DNA from: Treponema sp. | GTDB taxonomy: Bacteria > Spirochaetota > Spirochaetia > Treponematales > Treponemataceae | Assembly (NCBI GenBank): GCA_024400955.1 | Contig: JAKSLY010000011.1 | Location: forward strand, 1-64,000 | Direction of reading: 5' to 3' | Length of the DNA stretch: 64,000 bases | In this document: positions 8,452 to 16,412 of the stretch, one piece after another | Layout: each line of letters begins with the position of its first letter | Numbering within the stretch: position 1 is the stretch's first letter | Made by a program: the position numbers and the translations under genes | The notes under the pieces: generated by a model | Database searches by the model: none | What the model saw: only the letters and a program-made list of their open reading frames with translations | What the model was told of the DNA's origin: nothing

Positions 8452-9573
8452 CTAGTCCAAGTCGATTACAACAAGGCGGTACTTTCCGTCCCTGTCGCGC
8501 ACCCACTTGATGTCTTCTGCCTTTACTTCGCCAGCCTTGCCGACTTCAAGATCCTTTGTGGTGAATCCTGCAATGACCTTTATCTTAAGTGCATTGGCGT
8601 TGCTCATCCAGAGCCTTGTTCCGTTGTTTGAGCTTACGGAAACCCTGTCGCCGCTCTTGTAGTAGTCTTCCACGTAAGTCTGCCTGTCGCTCTTGTACCT
8701 GAAGAGGCATGAACCGCGGAAAGCAGTTTCAATGGTGAATGGGTAGGCCCTTGTATCTTCGTGAATGACGATTCTGTTTGCATTGTTCTTGACGGTGGAA
8801 GCTGCCGGAATGTCCGAAAGTTCCGTTCCGCCCTCGCCGGAAGCCTGGGCAATTTCCACGCCGGAAACCTCACCGGTTTTTTCGAGAAGCCTTACTTCTG
8901 CACCGTAGCTTTCTTCGTCCGAGCTTACATCACCAAGGTAAACGATCATGTCTGCAAAACCGTCACCGTCAACATCCAGCTCGCGTTCTTCGCTAAGTTC
9001 AACAATCTGAGTTCCCGAAGGCATGAGAAGAGCAAAATTTCCAACAGTGGATGCAACGGTAAGCACGATGTTTCCGTCGCCTGACTTTGTCGGGAAAAGA
9101 ATCTGGTCGCCCTTGTAGAACCTCTTTGTCTCTGCCTTGCCCGTAAACTGGTACTGGTGGATTCTTTCGCGAACCTCAACTTCCTTTGCAACCTGAAGCC
9201 TTTTTTCCGGAATCTTGAATACAAAGAAATAAAGGTAGACTCCGGCTGCCGAAAGCAGAAGAACCCCGAGGGTAACCAAAAGGGGCGCAAGAAATTTTGG
9301 AGGCTTCTTCTGGGTAAGCTCAATTGGAACAGGGGATTCCTGAATCTTCTTTGCGTGATAGAGCCTGATTACTTCTTCCGGCCTTACGCCAACGTATTCA
9401 CAATAGTTTGAAAGAAATCCCAGGAAGTATGATTCGCTTGGGAATTCATCCACCTGTTCCTTCTCGATGGCCTGAAGGTAGCTCTTTGTAATTGCTGTTG
9501 CAGCTTCTACCTGCTCGTATGTATAATTTTTTTCTTCGCGGGCCTTGCGGATCAAATCGCCGTAGCTTTCCAT
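8452..9573 (-). CDS. RodZ-like helix-turn-helix membrane protein
   Basis: The 373-residue protein starts with a Cro/C1-like helix-turn-helix of the RodZ type (residues 5-70: LIRKAREEKNYTYEQVEAAT...YLQAIE...YFLGFLSNYCEYVGV), then has a basic linker and one membrane segment at about 95-118 (LLVTLGVLLLSAAGVYLYFF). The remaining 250 residues should be periplasmic and include a C-terminal beta-rich region (about 270-370) comparable to the RodZ DUF4115 domain. RodZ links MreB to the cell-wall machinery. SD GGAG lies 7 nt before the ATG. It begins 3 nt after the stop of the LolA-like gene, so the two are co-transcribed. Confidence 0.75.
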   Translation of the reverse strand: MESYGDLIRKAREEKNYTYEQVEAATAITKSYLQAIEKEQVDEFPSESYFLGFLSNYCEYVGVRPEEVIRLYHAKKIQESPVPIELTQKKPPKFLAPLLVTLGVLLLSAAGVYLYFFVFKIPEKRLQVAKEVEVRERIHQYQFTGKAETKRFYKGDQILFPTKSGDGNIVLTVASTVGNFALLMPSGTQIVELSEERELDVDGDGFADMIVYLGDVSSDEESYGAEVRLLEKTGEVSGVEIAQASGEGGTELSDIPAASTVKNNANRIVIHEDTRAYPFTIETAFRGSCLFRYKSDRQTYVEDYYKSGDRVSVSSNNGTRLWMSNANALKIKVIAGFTTKDLEVGKAGEVKAEDIKWVRDRDGKYRLVVIDLD

Positions 9574-9576
9574 TTT

Positions 9577-10242
9577 TTACTCCGAAATAAGGAAGTTATT
9601 GTAGTTGTTTGCAGATGACGGCGGATCATAAATAAAACGCTGGTCACTGATATTTGTATTTAGCCTGTAATTGTAGAAATCAAAAACGTAAACCTCGTCC
9701 TGGGCAGTGGTAGCCTTTACGCGGCGGATCATCTTTGAAGACGGATCGACTGAAATCAAGATCATGCGGAAGGTTTCCGTCGGTGAACGCCTTGAAAGCT
9801 GAAGGACCACAACCATCTCGTCGCTGTTTTCCTCAAGGGGAACAGGAGACTGACCCGATGCATAGGCAATGGAATAGTAACGCCTTAAAAGTGAAAGCCC
9901 CTGTGCCGTGGCTGCATTTTCTTCAATTCCAGAAACGTTCTGCTCGAGGATTGCGGAAGAACCAGGAAGGTAAATGGTCAGGTCGCTTCCATTGAATACG
10001 ACAACCTGATCCTGGGGATCCGTAAAGTCCATCCTGAGCATGCCGGGCTTCTTGTAGCTTACCTTGCCTTCCATGCCAGTCTTGCCGATTTTTACCTCTA
10101 TGTCCGCCTCGTAGTCATTGATCTGCTCGTAGCGTTCGCTTACTGCCTTGAAAAAATCGTTTGCGGTTGTAATTCCCTGTGCAAAAAGCGGAAACATGCC
10201 CATGGCAACTGCCAGAACTGCTCCAAATATTCTTTTCATCAT
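9577..10242 (-). CDS. LolA-like outer membrane lipoprotein carrier protein
   Basis: A 221-residue exported protein with a signal peptide (MMKRIFGAVLAVAMGMFPLFAQ) and the half-barrel pattern of LolA: NDFFKAVSERYEQINDYEADI, then KPGMLRMDFTDPQDQVVVFNG and an alternating beta series to VYDFYNY. LolA ferries lipoproteins across the periplasm to the outer membrane, which suits a lipoprotein-rich spirochaete. Two adjacent ATG codons are possible starts; the first is used here. It is the first gene of a pair with the RodZ-like gene 3 nt downstream. The regulator and substrate range cannot be seen from sequence. Confidence 0.75.
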   Translation of the reverse strand: MMKRIFGAVLAVAMGMFPLFAQGITTANDFFKAVSERYEQINDYEADIEVKIGKTGMEGKVSYKKPGMLRMDFTDPQDQVVVFNGSDLTIYLPGSSAILEQNVSGIEENAATAQGLSLLRRYYSIAYASGQSPVPLEENSDEMVVVLQLSRRSPTETFRMILISVDPSSKMIRRVKATTAQDEVYVFDFYNYRLNTNISDQRFIYDPPSSANNYNNFLISE

Positions 10243-10350
10243 AACCGTCCAATTTAAAGGTTTGGATTTATTTTAATCGATTGCAAAAAAATTGTCTATT
10301 ATGGGGTGGAAAGAAAAACTTTTGGGATTGGCCTACTAAGCTTGGACTGC

Positions 10351-10470
10351 TAAACCGCCGTGGCTTCCAGAATATGCAATACAACTGGTCAAACCGCGGG
10401 CTTAAACAGATAAACCGCCGTGGCTTCCAAAACCCACAATACAACCAGCCAACCCGCGGCCGGGGGCAAA
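10351..10470. repeat. 60-bp tandem duplication in the lolA-ssb intergenic region
   Basis: Two adjacent 60-bp units (10351-10410 and 10411-10470) share the opening TAAACCGCCGTGGCTTCCA and related later blocks (ACAACYRG, AACCCGCGG or AAACCGCGG). The 435-bp gap between the LolA-like gene and ssb holds little else recognisable beyond an ssb leader with a GGAAG/CTTCC hairpin near 10632-10650. An open frame crosses the repeat on each strand because 60 is divisible by three, but neither has an SD or a credible composition. Confidence 0.7.
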
Positions 10471-10677
10471 AAAAACTGAAAATTTTCGGAATTTCCGCCC
10501 GAAACCGTGCAGAAAAAACAAAACACGCACAATCATATATATGGACATTCTTGCCCCCGGTAAACTGCAAACGCGCGATGCCCTTTGCCGGAGCTTAGTC
10601 CACACCCGGAGCGGGGCTTTAAAATCCATGCAGGAAGCCCTCCTTCCGGAACAGAATTTTTACAGGAGCTTATGATT

Positions 10678-11145
10678 ATGAATTCACTTAACCAGGTTAT
10701 TATTGAAGGAAATGTGGTCAGGCAGCCGGAAAAGCGCCAGTGCCGCAACGGATCTTTTCTATGCAGCGTACCAATTGCAGTAAACAGACGCTACAAGAAC
10801 ATGGAAGGCCAGCCGGTAGACGAGGTATCCTACTTTGAAGTCGCCACCTTTGGAACCCTTGCAGAAACCTGCGAAAAATGGTGCCCCAAGGGACGCGGAA
10901 TTCGTGTGGTGGGAAGGCTTAAGCAGAGCATGTGGGAAGACGACACCGGAAAGAAGAACAGCAAGGTGGAAATCATTGCGGAACACGTGGAATTCAAGCC
11001 CATCTTCAGGAAGAATGCTGAGGCAGCCCCAGGGCCGGAAAACGCCACCAGCGGACAGTCAAGCGTAACAAAGGACCAGAAGATGAAGATGCTTAAGGAA
11101 GCGGCGGAAGCTGCACAGAAGGAGGTGGACGAGATCGAATTCTAA
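10678..11145 (+). CDS. ssb: single-stranded DNA-binding protein
   Basis: A 155-residue SSB with the OB-fold pattern NQVIIEGNVVRQPEKR, FLCSVPIAVNRRYKN, SYFEVATFG.LAE.CEKW.PKGRGIRVVGRLKQSMWED and VEIIAEHVEFK. It protects single-stranded DNA in replication, repair and recombination. The C-terminal tail ends EVDEIEF and not the canonical acidic DDDIPF, so the partner-binding tip is modified but still acidic with a terminal Phe. The ATG at 10678 is preferred over the one at 10672 because AGGAG (10664-10668) is 9 nt from the former and only 3 nt from the latter. It is a single-gene unit with a hairpin terminator downstream. Confidence 0.92.
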   Translation: MNSLNQVIIEGNVVRQPEKRQCRNGSFLCSVPIAVNRRYKNMEGQPVDEVSYFEVATFGTLAETCEKWCPKGRGIRVVGRLKQSMWEDDTGKKNSKVEIIAEHVEFKPIFRKNAEAAPGPENATSGQSSVTKDQKMKMLKEAAEAAQKEVDEIEF

Positions 11146-11205
11146 AAAGAAAGGCTGTCCTAAAAGCACTCACCTGTCAGGGGCAAATTGCCTTTGGAAC
11201 AGCCT
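11144..11205. terminator. bidirectional terminator between ssb and the U32 gene
   Basis: AGGCTGTCC (11152-11160) pairs with GGAACAGCCT (11196-11205) with one bulge. On the minus strand the stem is followed by TTTCTTTTTAG, a good tail for the U32 gene ending at 11229. On the plus strand the tail CTTGTT is weak but could serve ssb. Confidence 0.6.
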
Positions 11206-11228
11206 CTTGTTAAATGGAAGAATTTTTC

Positions 11229-13463
11229 CTACTTCCTCTTGCCAGGCTTCCTGCCCGACTGGAAGGAATCAGCCCCGGAAGAAGTCTTTGCCTTGAAGGC
11301 CTCGATTTTTTCCGGATTGTAGAATCCATCCTTCCAGTTGAATCTGGATGCCCCATCAATAAGTCCATGGCTCTGGATCAGGGAAATCATGTTCCTTACA
11401 TCGCCCTTAAGAACCTTGGTCTTAGAGAAGTCGATGAACTGGCGGCTCCATCCCTTGTTCTTGAGGGTTTCAATCTTGTCGATGATGCTGAAAGGATATT
11501 CAGGCATGACAAAGGAACCGTCTTCCGTGGAATTTACCTTAAAGCCCATCTTTTCCTTGTCGCTAAAATAGGTAAAGTCGTATTCCTTTGGCAGCTTGAA
11601 CCTCATGCGGAACAATGCCGGATAGGAGAAGATGCACAGAAGAACGCGGGACCTGTCGCTGACAGTCTCGAATATGGTCTCCAGGTTGCGCTGTGAATTT
11701 TCATAGGGAGAAACCACAGGCATGATGTTCAGGTTTTCAAGGAAGCTTACAGCCCACCTGTTAAAGGTGTACAGGTAAGGACCTGCAATCATGTGAACAC
11801 CCTTATACCCCTTGAGGATGTTTATCTGAGCAAGGTTGTTTACTATATAAGTCGTGTATCCTTTTTCCACAAGAACCTTGAGCTTTTCTTCAAGGTCGTC
11901 AATCGTTCCTTCTGCGGCAAAAGGATCCAGGTTGATGATAACCATCTTCTTGCTGTAAGGAAGAACCGGCTTTGCAGGACTGTCCTTCTTGATCAGGTCC
12001 CAGCTTGTCTCGCAGTTAAGTTCAACCACAAGGCGGACAGGATGAAGCGGTGCAACAAGGTGTGCGTCTGCAACTGTGGAAACGCCGATGTAAAGTCCTT
12101 CAGGGAACCAGCTGATGCCCCCCTTTGGAGCCGGCGTCAGGTCAAGGATTGGAAGTTTTTCCGGACCGGGCTGCTTCCTGAACTTTGACATGTCCGGCGG
12201 AAGAATCCTCTTGTACCTTTTAGACATGTTCTTGGTCTGAAGAAGATAAACGCTGTCCCCCTTTGTAAATCCATGGGGAATGTCAACCCAGCGCTGTTCC
12301 TTTGAATCTACAGTTACGGTACGAACCTTATGGCTTTCGCGGCCGCTGTCATCCTTCCTGTGCAGGCGAATGCTGTCGCCCGGATCAGGATCGTAGTCTC
12401 CGCCCGTGATGAGCGCCATCTGGATTGCAGTTGCACTTTCGCTGTTCTGGGCAAGGGCTGCCGCACTTTCCTTTTCTTCTTCAGTGGCAGGTCTTGTGGA
12501 ACTGATGCGTCCAAGATAGATTCCAGTTCCGCCAGCCTGGGAAGGATTGAGAATTTTTTCTCCGGCCTGGTCAACGCCTTCCTTTACATCCTTAAAGCCG
12601 TACCAGTAGTTTGTCTTTGAACGAGCAAAGTCAGTGCTCAGGATTCTTTTTCCTTCTGCAATGGCACCCTTGCGGTCATTTTCCCAATGATCCATTACAT
12701 AGCGATAGGCGGCAGTTACGGCACCTACGTACTCTGCACTCTTCATGCGTCCTTCAATCTTAAAGCTGTCAACGCCGGCCTGCATGAGTTCCGGAATCTG
12801 GTCAATGAGCTGAAGGTCACATGGAGAAAAATAATATCCAGTTGAAAGGTTACCCGGGATTTCTGCATTGTAAAGACGGCGGCATGCCTGGGTACACATT
12901 CCGCGGTTGGCAGACTTTCCGCCAAGATAGCTTGAAAAAAGGCACAGGCCGCTTTCACTTACGCAAAGTGCACCGTGAACAAACATCTCGATTTCTGCAT
13001 TGGTTCTTGCCTTGATGGACTTGATTTCTTCCAGGCCGAGTTCGCGGGCCACAACAACACGCTTAAGACCCTGGCGGCTCAAAAGATTTGCGGCGGCGGC
13101 AGATTCAACGTTCATCTGTGTTGAAGCATGGAGTTCCAGCTTAGGAAAAAATTCCTGGCACATTCTGATTACGCCAAAATCCTGGACGATAAGGCCGTCG
13201 GGACCAATCTTATTGAGGTAATTTAAAAAGCGGTAAAGGCGTTCCGTCTCGCTTTCTTCGCAGACCGTATTGACTGTTACGTAGATTTTCTTTCCAAGTC
13301 TGTGAACGCTCTGGACTGCAGCTTCAAACTGGTTCCAGGCAAAATTGGATGAGCGGAGACGAGCATTAAAACTCTTAAGGCCCATGTAAACTGCATCGGC
13401 ACCTTCGCCAATGGCGGCGTCAAGGGCTTCAATATTTCCCGCAGGAGCAAGTAATTCTGTCAT
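11229..13463 (-). CDS. peptidase U32 family protein (YegQ/RlhA-like)
   Basis: The 744-residue protein opens with the U32 hallmark ELLAPAGNIEALDAAIGEGADAVY. It contains the family signature region EMFVHGALCVSESGLCLFSSY and the cysteine-rich NRGMCTQACRRLYN (about 165-205). Members include collagenase-like proteases and the RlhA/TrhP enzymes that hydroxylate 23S rRNA or tRNA, so an RNA-modifying role is as likely as proteolysis. A long C-terminal half (about 400-744), with DUF3656-like and additional parts, resembles long U32 proteins. There is no SD; TATACT lies only 7 nt before the ATG, suggesting a leaderless transcript. Confidence 0.85.
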   Translation of the reverse strand: MTELLAPAGNIEALDAAIGEGADAVYMGLKSFNARLRSSNFAWNQFEAAVQSVHRLGKKIYVTVNTVCEESETERLYRFLNYLNKIGPDGLIVQDFGVIRMCQEFFPKLELHASTQMNVESAAAANLLSRQGLKRVVVARELGLEEIKSIKARTNAEIEMFVHGALCVSESGLCLFSSYLGGKSANRGMCTQACRRLYNAEIPGNLSTGYYFSPCDLQLIDQIPELMQAGVDSFKIEGRMKSAEYVGAVTAAYRYVMDHWENDRKGAIAEGKRILSTDFARSKTNYWYGFKDVKEGVDQAGEKILNPSQAGGTGIYLGRISSTRPATEEEKESAAALAQNSESATAIQMALITGGDYDPDPGDSIRLHRKDDSGRESHKVRTVTVDSKEQRWVDIPHGFTKGDSVYLLQTKNMSKRYKRILPPDMSKFRKQPGPEKLPILDLTPAPKGGISWFPEGLYIGVSTVADAHLVAPLHPVRLVVELNCETSWDLIKKDSPAKPVLPYSKKMVIINLDPFAAEGTIDDLEEKLKVLVEKGYTTYIVNNLAQINILKGYKGVHMIAGPYLYTFNRWAVSFLENLNIMPVVSPYENSQRNLETIFETVSDRSRVLLCIFSYPALFRMRFKLPKEYDFTYFSDKEKMGFKVNSTEDGSFVMPEYPFSIIDKIETLKNKGWSRQFIDFSKTKVLKGDVRNMISLIQSHGLIDGASRFNWKDGFYNPEKIEAFKAKTSSGADSFQSGRKPGKRK

Positions 13464-13525
13464 AGCTTACAGTATATAGAAAAAAGAAAAAAAAAGATAC
13501 ACAAGGGATGGCCTTACCCATAAGC

Positions 13526-13957
13526 TCAGGAATATTTCCTGTCCCCTGCCTTAAGCCTAAGGAATTCTTCCGGCGTAAGGGCCTGCACCCTGGACGACCT
13601 GTAATCCCTGGTATTGCGTGTTATGATGTAGTCTGCATTCAATTCCGCAGCGCACTCGTCCTGCAGGCAATCTTCAAAGTCAGAAAATTCCGGGCGATGG
13701 AGGGCACCCAAAAGCTTCTGCTTGTCCAGGGAAGAAACCTCAAAATAGTCCAATAAAGATTCAATAAAGAAACGCCGTTGCTCTTGAGAATAGTTCTTTC
13801 TCATGATGTACCAAAGATTCGGAATGGTATGAGCTGCCAAAACACCTTTTATTTTCCGGTCCTGTATCATCTTCAGAACTTTCTCTGAACTTTCCACAAA
13901 GGATTCCCTGTTTTGCAATACATCAAGAATGATATTTGTATCAATTAAAAGGTCCAT
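13526..13957 (-). CDS. PIN-domain toxin of an XRE-PIN toxin-antitoxin pair
   Basis: A 143-residue PIN-fold ribonuclease candidate. Acidic residues expected in the active site are visible in MDLLIDTNIILDVLQNRE (Asp6), EDCLQDECAAELNADYIITRN and NTRDY. The ATG at 13957 is chosen because GGAGG precedes it; a longer frame upstream would run through the antitoxin end. It overlaps the upstream helix-turn-helix gene by 17 nt, the usual antitoxin-first layout. PIN toxins cleave tRNA, rRNA or mRNA. A second PIN toxin is encoded at 62707-63087, but the partner type is different. Confidence 0.8.
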   Translation of the reverse strand: MDLLIDTNIILDVLQNRESFVESSEKVLKMIQDRKIKGVLAAHTIPNLWYIMRKNYSQEQRRFFIESLLDYFEVSSLDKQKLLGALHRPEFSDFEDCLQDECAAELNADYIITRNTRDYRSSRVQALTPEEFLRLKAGDRKYS

Positions 13958-14489
13958 ATTTTTCCTCCAATGCTTCATAACGAGCCTTTTCGCAATCAAA
14001 ATCTGCCGGCAAAGTGCCCTTGAACTTCATTATATTTTTAAAAGCCTCTTTCTTTTTTCGCTTTTCCTCTTCTTCATTCTCCACATAAAGCCTGAACTTC
14101 TGCCCCTTCTTAAGGTTAAGCCCTTCCAAGGATCCAAGGAGCCTTACTACGCTTCCGTCAAAAATTCCCTCTAGAATGCGCCGTCCGTCCGGAAGAAAAT
14201 TTGCACCATAAGGAACGGAAACCGAAGGAGATGCAACAGACGCAAGACCTGCATTCTCATCAATCCTGTATTCAGCATCATGGCTGTCCGGCTTTGGCAC
14301 CTGGTTTTTGCGGATGAATTCCTCCCGCACACCGTAAATTATGGAAAGCTCGCGGACCACCTTGTCGCCCGGAACCACTTCACCATTTTCGTACTTGATG
14401 TAGGACTGCCTCGAAATCCCAAGCCTGCGCGCTATTTCTTCCTGAGTAAAAGAATTTGTCTGCCTTAGATACCTTAATATTTCCTTCAT
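13941..14489 (-). CDS. XRE-family antitoxin/regulator paired with the PIN toxin
   Basis: The 182-residue protein has a classic Cro/C1 helix-turn-helix at 1-55 (FTQEEIARRLGISRQSYIKYENGEVVPG) and a C-terminal segment, FKGTLPADFDCEKARYEALEEKYG, that resembles the short toxin-binding tails found in front of PIN toxins. It should bind and neutralise the toxin and repress its own promoter. A 17-bp dyad lies at 14532-14548, just upstream of a consensus -35. The mRNA seems leaderless: the -10 box ends 6 nt before the ATG and no SD is present. Confidence 0.75.
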   Translation of the reverse strand: MKEILRYLRQTNSFTQEEIARRLGISRQSYIKYENGEVVPGDKVVRELSIIYGVREEFIRKNQVPKPDSHDAEYRIDENAGLASVASPSVSVPYGANFLPDGRRILEGIFDGSVVRLLGSLEGLNLKKGQKFRLYVENEEEEKRKKKEAFKNIMKFKGTLPADFDCEKARYEALEEKYGPFN

Positions 14490-14495
14490 GAATTC

Positions 14496-14524
14496 AGTCT
14501 AGCATTCCATTTACAATTTGTCAA
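14496..14524 (-). promoter_or_regulatory. promoter of the XRE-PIN operon
   Basis: On the minus strand TTGACA (14519-14524) and TAGACT (14496-14501) are separated by 17 nt. Only 6 nt separate the -10 box from the start codon at 14489, so the transcript should start at or next to the ATG. Confidence 0.7.
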
Positions 14525-14531
14525 ATTCATG

Positions 14532-14548
14532 ATTTACATAATGTAAAT
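14532..14548. promoter_or_regulatory. palindromic operator candidate for the XRE antitoxin
   Basis: ATTTACAT and ATGTAAAT form a perfect 8-bp dyad around a single central base, 7 bp upstream of the XRE-PIN -35 box and within the 150-bp gap to the divergent HAD gene. Its position suits autoregulation by the antitoxin, possibly affecting both genes. Confidence 0.55.
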
Positions 14549-14600
14549 TAACACACTCACCCTTGACTTTTCCGGGACGGCAAATAGGGCATCCCTAAAA

Positions 14601-14629
14601 TTGCAATTTTCAATGACTCCATATATAAT
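14601..14629 (+). promoter_or_regulatory. promoter of the HAD phosphatase gene
   Basis: TTGCAA (14601-14606) and TATAAT (14624-14629) are 17 nt apart. The ATG begins 7 nt after the -10 box, again implying a leaderless mRNA. Confidence 0.65.
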
Positions 14630-14636
14630 ACGCCTC

Positions 14637-15485
14637 ATGAAAAATTCCCCAAAGCTTCCAGAACACAAACTCGACGTAAGGCTCATGGCCTTTGACCTTG
14701 ACGACACCCTGCTTACAAAGGACTGCACCATAAGCCCTGCCACAGTCGAGACGCTGAGGCTTGCCGCCCAAAAGGGAATCTACGTAGTCCTGTGCTCCGG
14801 CCGCATGGAAGACGGAATCATGCCCTTTGCAAGACAGCTGGGACTCGAAGGCACGGAAGCAGGCCGCTACATCATCGCCATCAACGGATGCTCCATCTAC
14901 GACCTTCAGCAGAAAAAGGAAATCTACCTCAAGAACATGGACAGCGAAATCCTGCTCAGGGCAGACGAAGAGGCAACAAGGGCCGGCTTCTACACGGAAG
15001 TGTACTCCCCGGACATAATCTTTTATCCCGAGGAAACAAAGTGGACAAAACTTGACGTTGACCTGTGCAAGGTAAAGGGACAGGTGGTGGAAAACTACAG
15101 GCAGTTCCTGAAGGACGGAAAATTCCCAAAGATGCTCATTGCAGGGGAACCGGAAAGAATCAAGGTTCTCGAGGGAAAGCTTAAAGAAATGTTCGGAAAA
15201 GATGCCGTCGTGTTCACAAGCAAGCCATTCTTCCTTGAAATTCTTCCGCCAAACTGCGGCAAGGGGGAGGCAATACTATGGCTTGCGGAAAAGCTCGGAA
15301 TCAAAAAGGAACAGACTGCAGCATTTGGTGACAGCATGAACGACGAATCCATGATAAGACTCTGCGGCCACGGAATCGCCATGTGCAACGGACTTGAGGC
15401 AATCAGGGAAATGGCCGACTACGTTACGGAACAGGACAACAACCACGACGGCGCCGCCGATTTCATCAGAAAATTTATCCTGTAA
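14637..15485 (+). CDS. Cof-type HAD-superfamily phosphatase
   Basis: A 282-residue HAD hydrolase of the Cof/IIB subfamily. Motif I is MAFDLDDTLL, where the usual DxDGT has become DLDDT. Motif II is LCSGR, the motif III lysine lies in CGKGEAILWLAEKLGI, and motif IV is AFGDSMNDESMI. The family dephosphorylates sugar phosphates, FMN or pyridoxal phosphate; the substrate cannot be predicted. The ATG at 14637 fits the promoter and leaves a 17-residue lead-in before motif I. A later in-frame ATG at 14685 would cut into the first strand. It is divergent from the toxin-antitoxin pair. Confidence 0.85.
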   Translation: MKNSPKLPEHKLDVRLMAFDLDDTLLTKDCTISPATVETLRLAAQKGIYVVLCSGRMEDGIMPFARQLGLEGTEAGRYIIAINGCSIYDLQQKKEIYLKNMDSEILLRADEEATRAGFYTEVYSPDIIFYPEETKWTKLDVDLCKVKGQVVENYRQFLKDGKFPKMLIAGEPERIKVLEGKLKEMFGKDAVVFTSKPFFLEILPPNCGKGEAILWLAEKLGIKKEQTAAFGDSMNDESMIRLCGHGIAMCNGLEAIREMADYVTEQDNNHDGAADFIRKFIL

Positions 15486-15489
15486 GTTG

Positions 15490-15518
15490 TTGACATTTAA
15501 CTATAGTTAGTGTATGCT
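15490..15518 (+). promoter_or_regulatory. promoter with overlapping dyads for a candidate small RNA
   Basis: TTGACA (15490-15495) and TATGCT (15513-15518) are 17 nt apart. The spacer holds a perfect 12-bp palindrome, TAACTATAGTTA (15498-15509), and GTTAG...CTAAC arms span the -10. Overlapping dyads across a promoter indicate repression by a dimeric regulator, whose identity is unknown. Confidence 0.65.
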
Positions 15519-15524
15519 AACCAC

Positions 15525-15664
15525 AATTAAAGATAAGTGAACTAATTCTGTTTCAACAGAATATTCTGTTTTTAAGCCATATAAAACATGATAACCTCGA
15601 AAATACTTCACTCATTCTTTTAAAGGAGCTGCTTTTGTGTGTGTTTGGGCAGCTCCTTTTTTTT
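15525..15664 (+). ncRNA. candidate intergenic small RNA, about 140 nt
   Basis: The transcript is bounded by a near-consensus promoter and a strong terminator, and the next genes (hicBA) are on the opposite strand, so it is not a leader. Two alternative hairpins share the same arm: ATTCTGTT/AACAGAAT (15545-15562) and the palindrome ACAGAATATTCTGT (15556-15569). An 11-codon frame (15588-15623, MITSKILHSFF) ends in the terminator stem but has no SD. The dyads in the promoter suggest regulated expression. No known RNA family is recognised. Confidence 0.55.
15622..15664 (+). terminator. strong Rho-independent terminator
   Basis: AAAGGAGCTGC (15622-15632) pairs with GCAGCTCCTTT (15649-15659) around a 16-nt loop, and the T-run covers 15657-15664. 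On the minus strand it could not serve hicB, because no minus-strand gene ends to its right. Confidence 0.9.
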
Positions 15665-15694
15665 GTACCGACAATCTTCAGCAATTTGTTTAGC

Positions 15695-16036
15695 TTAATA
15701 ATTTAGCTGCATGGAACTAATCTCATCTTTCAATGCCTTTTCCACAAAACTGTTCAAGGAAATATTCAGTTTCTTTGCAGCAATTGCAATCTGGCTGTGA
15801 AACGAAGGTGCAATGCGGACATTGAACTTACCGGAATAAGGTTTTTCCGGCTCAATTCCATCTGCCTTACACCATTCAAGATAATCATCAATGGAAGCCT
15901 TAAATTCATTTTCAAGTTCATCAACAGATGTTCCCTGGAAAGTAATTACTGACTTTGTATTTATGACTTCGCCTGCAAAAATATGAGCTTCATCATCATA
16001 TTCCACACTTCCAACATAACCTTTATAGTTCATCAT
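15695..16036 (-). CDS. hicB: HicB-family antitoxin
   Basis: The 113-residue protein has the HicB partial RNase-H-like fold (YKGYVGSVEYDDEAHIFAGEV, FQGTSVDELENEFKASIDDYLEWC) followed by a ribbon-helix-helix DNA-binding tail (FNVRIAPSFHSQIAIAAKKLNISLNSFVEKAL). It neutralises HicA and represses the operon. It overlaps the end of hicA by 4 nt (ATGA), so translation is coupled with the toxin first, the usual hicAB order. The start could be either of two adjacent ATG codons. Confidence 0.92.
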   Translation of the reverse strand: MMNYKGYVGSVEYDDEAHIFAGEVINTKSVITFQGTSVDELENEFKASIDDYLEWCKADGIEPEKPYSGKFNVRIAPSFHSQIAIAAKKLNISLNSFVEKALKDEISSMQLNY

Positions 16037-16257
16037 ACCTTTACCCCTGAATTATCAAGAAATTTTCTCATTGATTTAACTGCACCTTTATCGGTTACCT
16101 TTTCAGGATGTGGACGGTGAAAAACTGCCCTCACCCCATTCAGCTCTATACGAACCCTGGACCCGTTTCCTTCCGATATTATTGCTCCAAGAGATAATAA
16201 TAGATTTTCAATATCCCTCCATTCAATATTCGATTGGACAGGATCCTTAAAAATCAT
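16033..16257 (-). CDS. hicA: HicA-family mRNA interferase toxin
   Basis: A 74-residue HicA toxin with the double-stranded RNA-binding-like fold: WRDIENLLLSLGAIISEGNGSRVRIELNG, the catalytic histidine region AVFHRPHPEK and the C-terminal KSMRKFLDNSGV. HicA cleaves mRNA and tmRNA until bound by HicB. The codons of the FHRPHP region are duplicated about 310 bp upstream at 16413-16446, evidence for an earlier second copy or a rearrangement. Confidence 0.9.
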   Translation of the reverse strand: MIFKDPVQSNIEWRDIENLLLSLGAIISEGNGSRVRIELNGVRAVFHRPHPEKVTDKGAVKSMRKFLDNSGVKV

Positions 16258-16412
16258 TTCATAAACATTTTTTTTGTTTTGAATTCATAAATAAATGATA
16301 CTATATTTTAGTACTATTAACAATGATAATCTTTTATCTTAACCAAAATGCCAAATTCTAATATGAAATTTGATTATAACACTTACCAAGAGATGTGAAA
16401 TTCTATTTTCTA

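Noticed and set aside
10281..10598. Open frame with a 20-residue repeat (NRRGFQN...)
   Set aside because: No SD or promoter, composition unlike the proteins around it, and the repeat is open on both strands because its length is a multiple of three. It is better explained as a DNA repeat.
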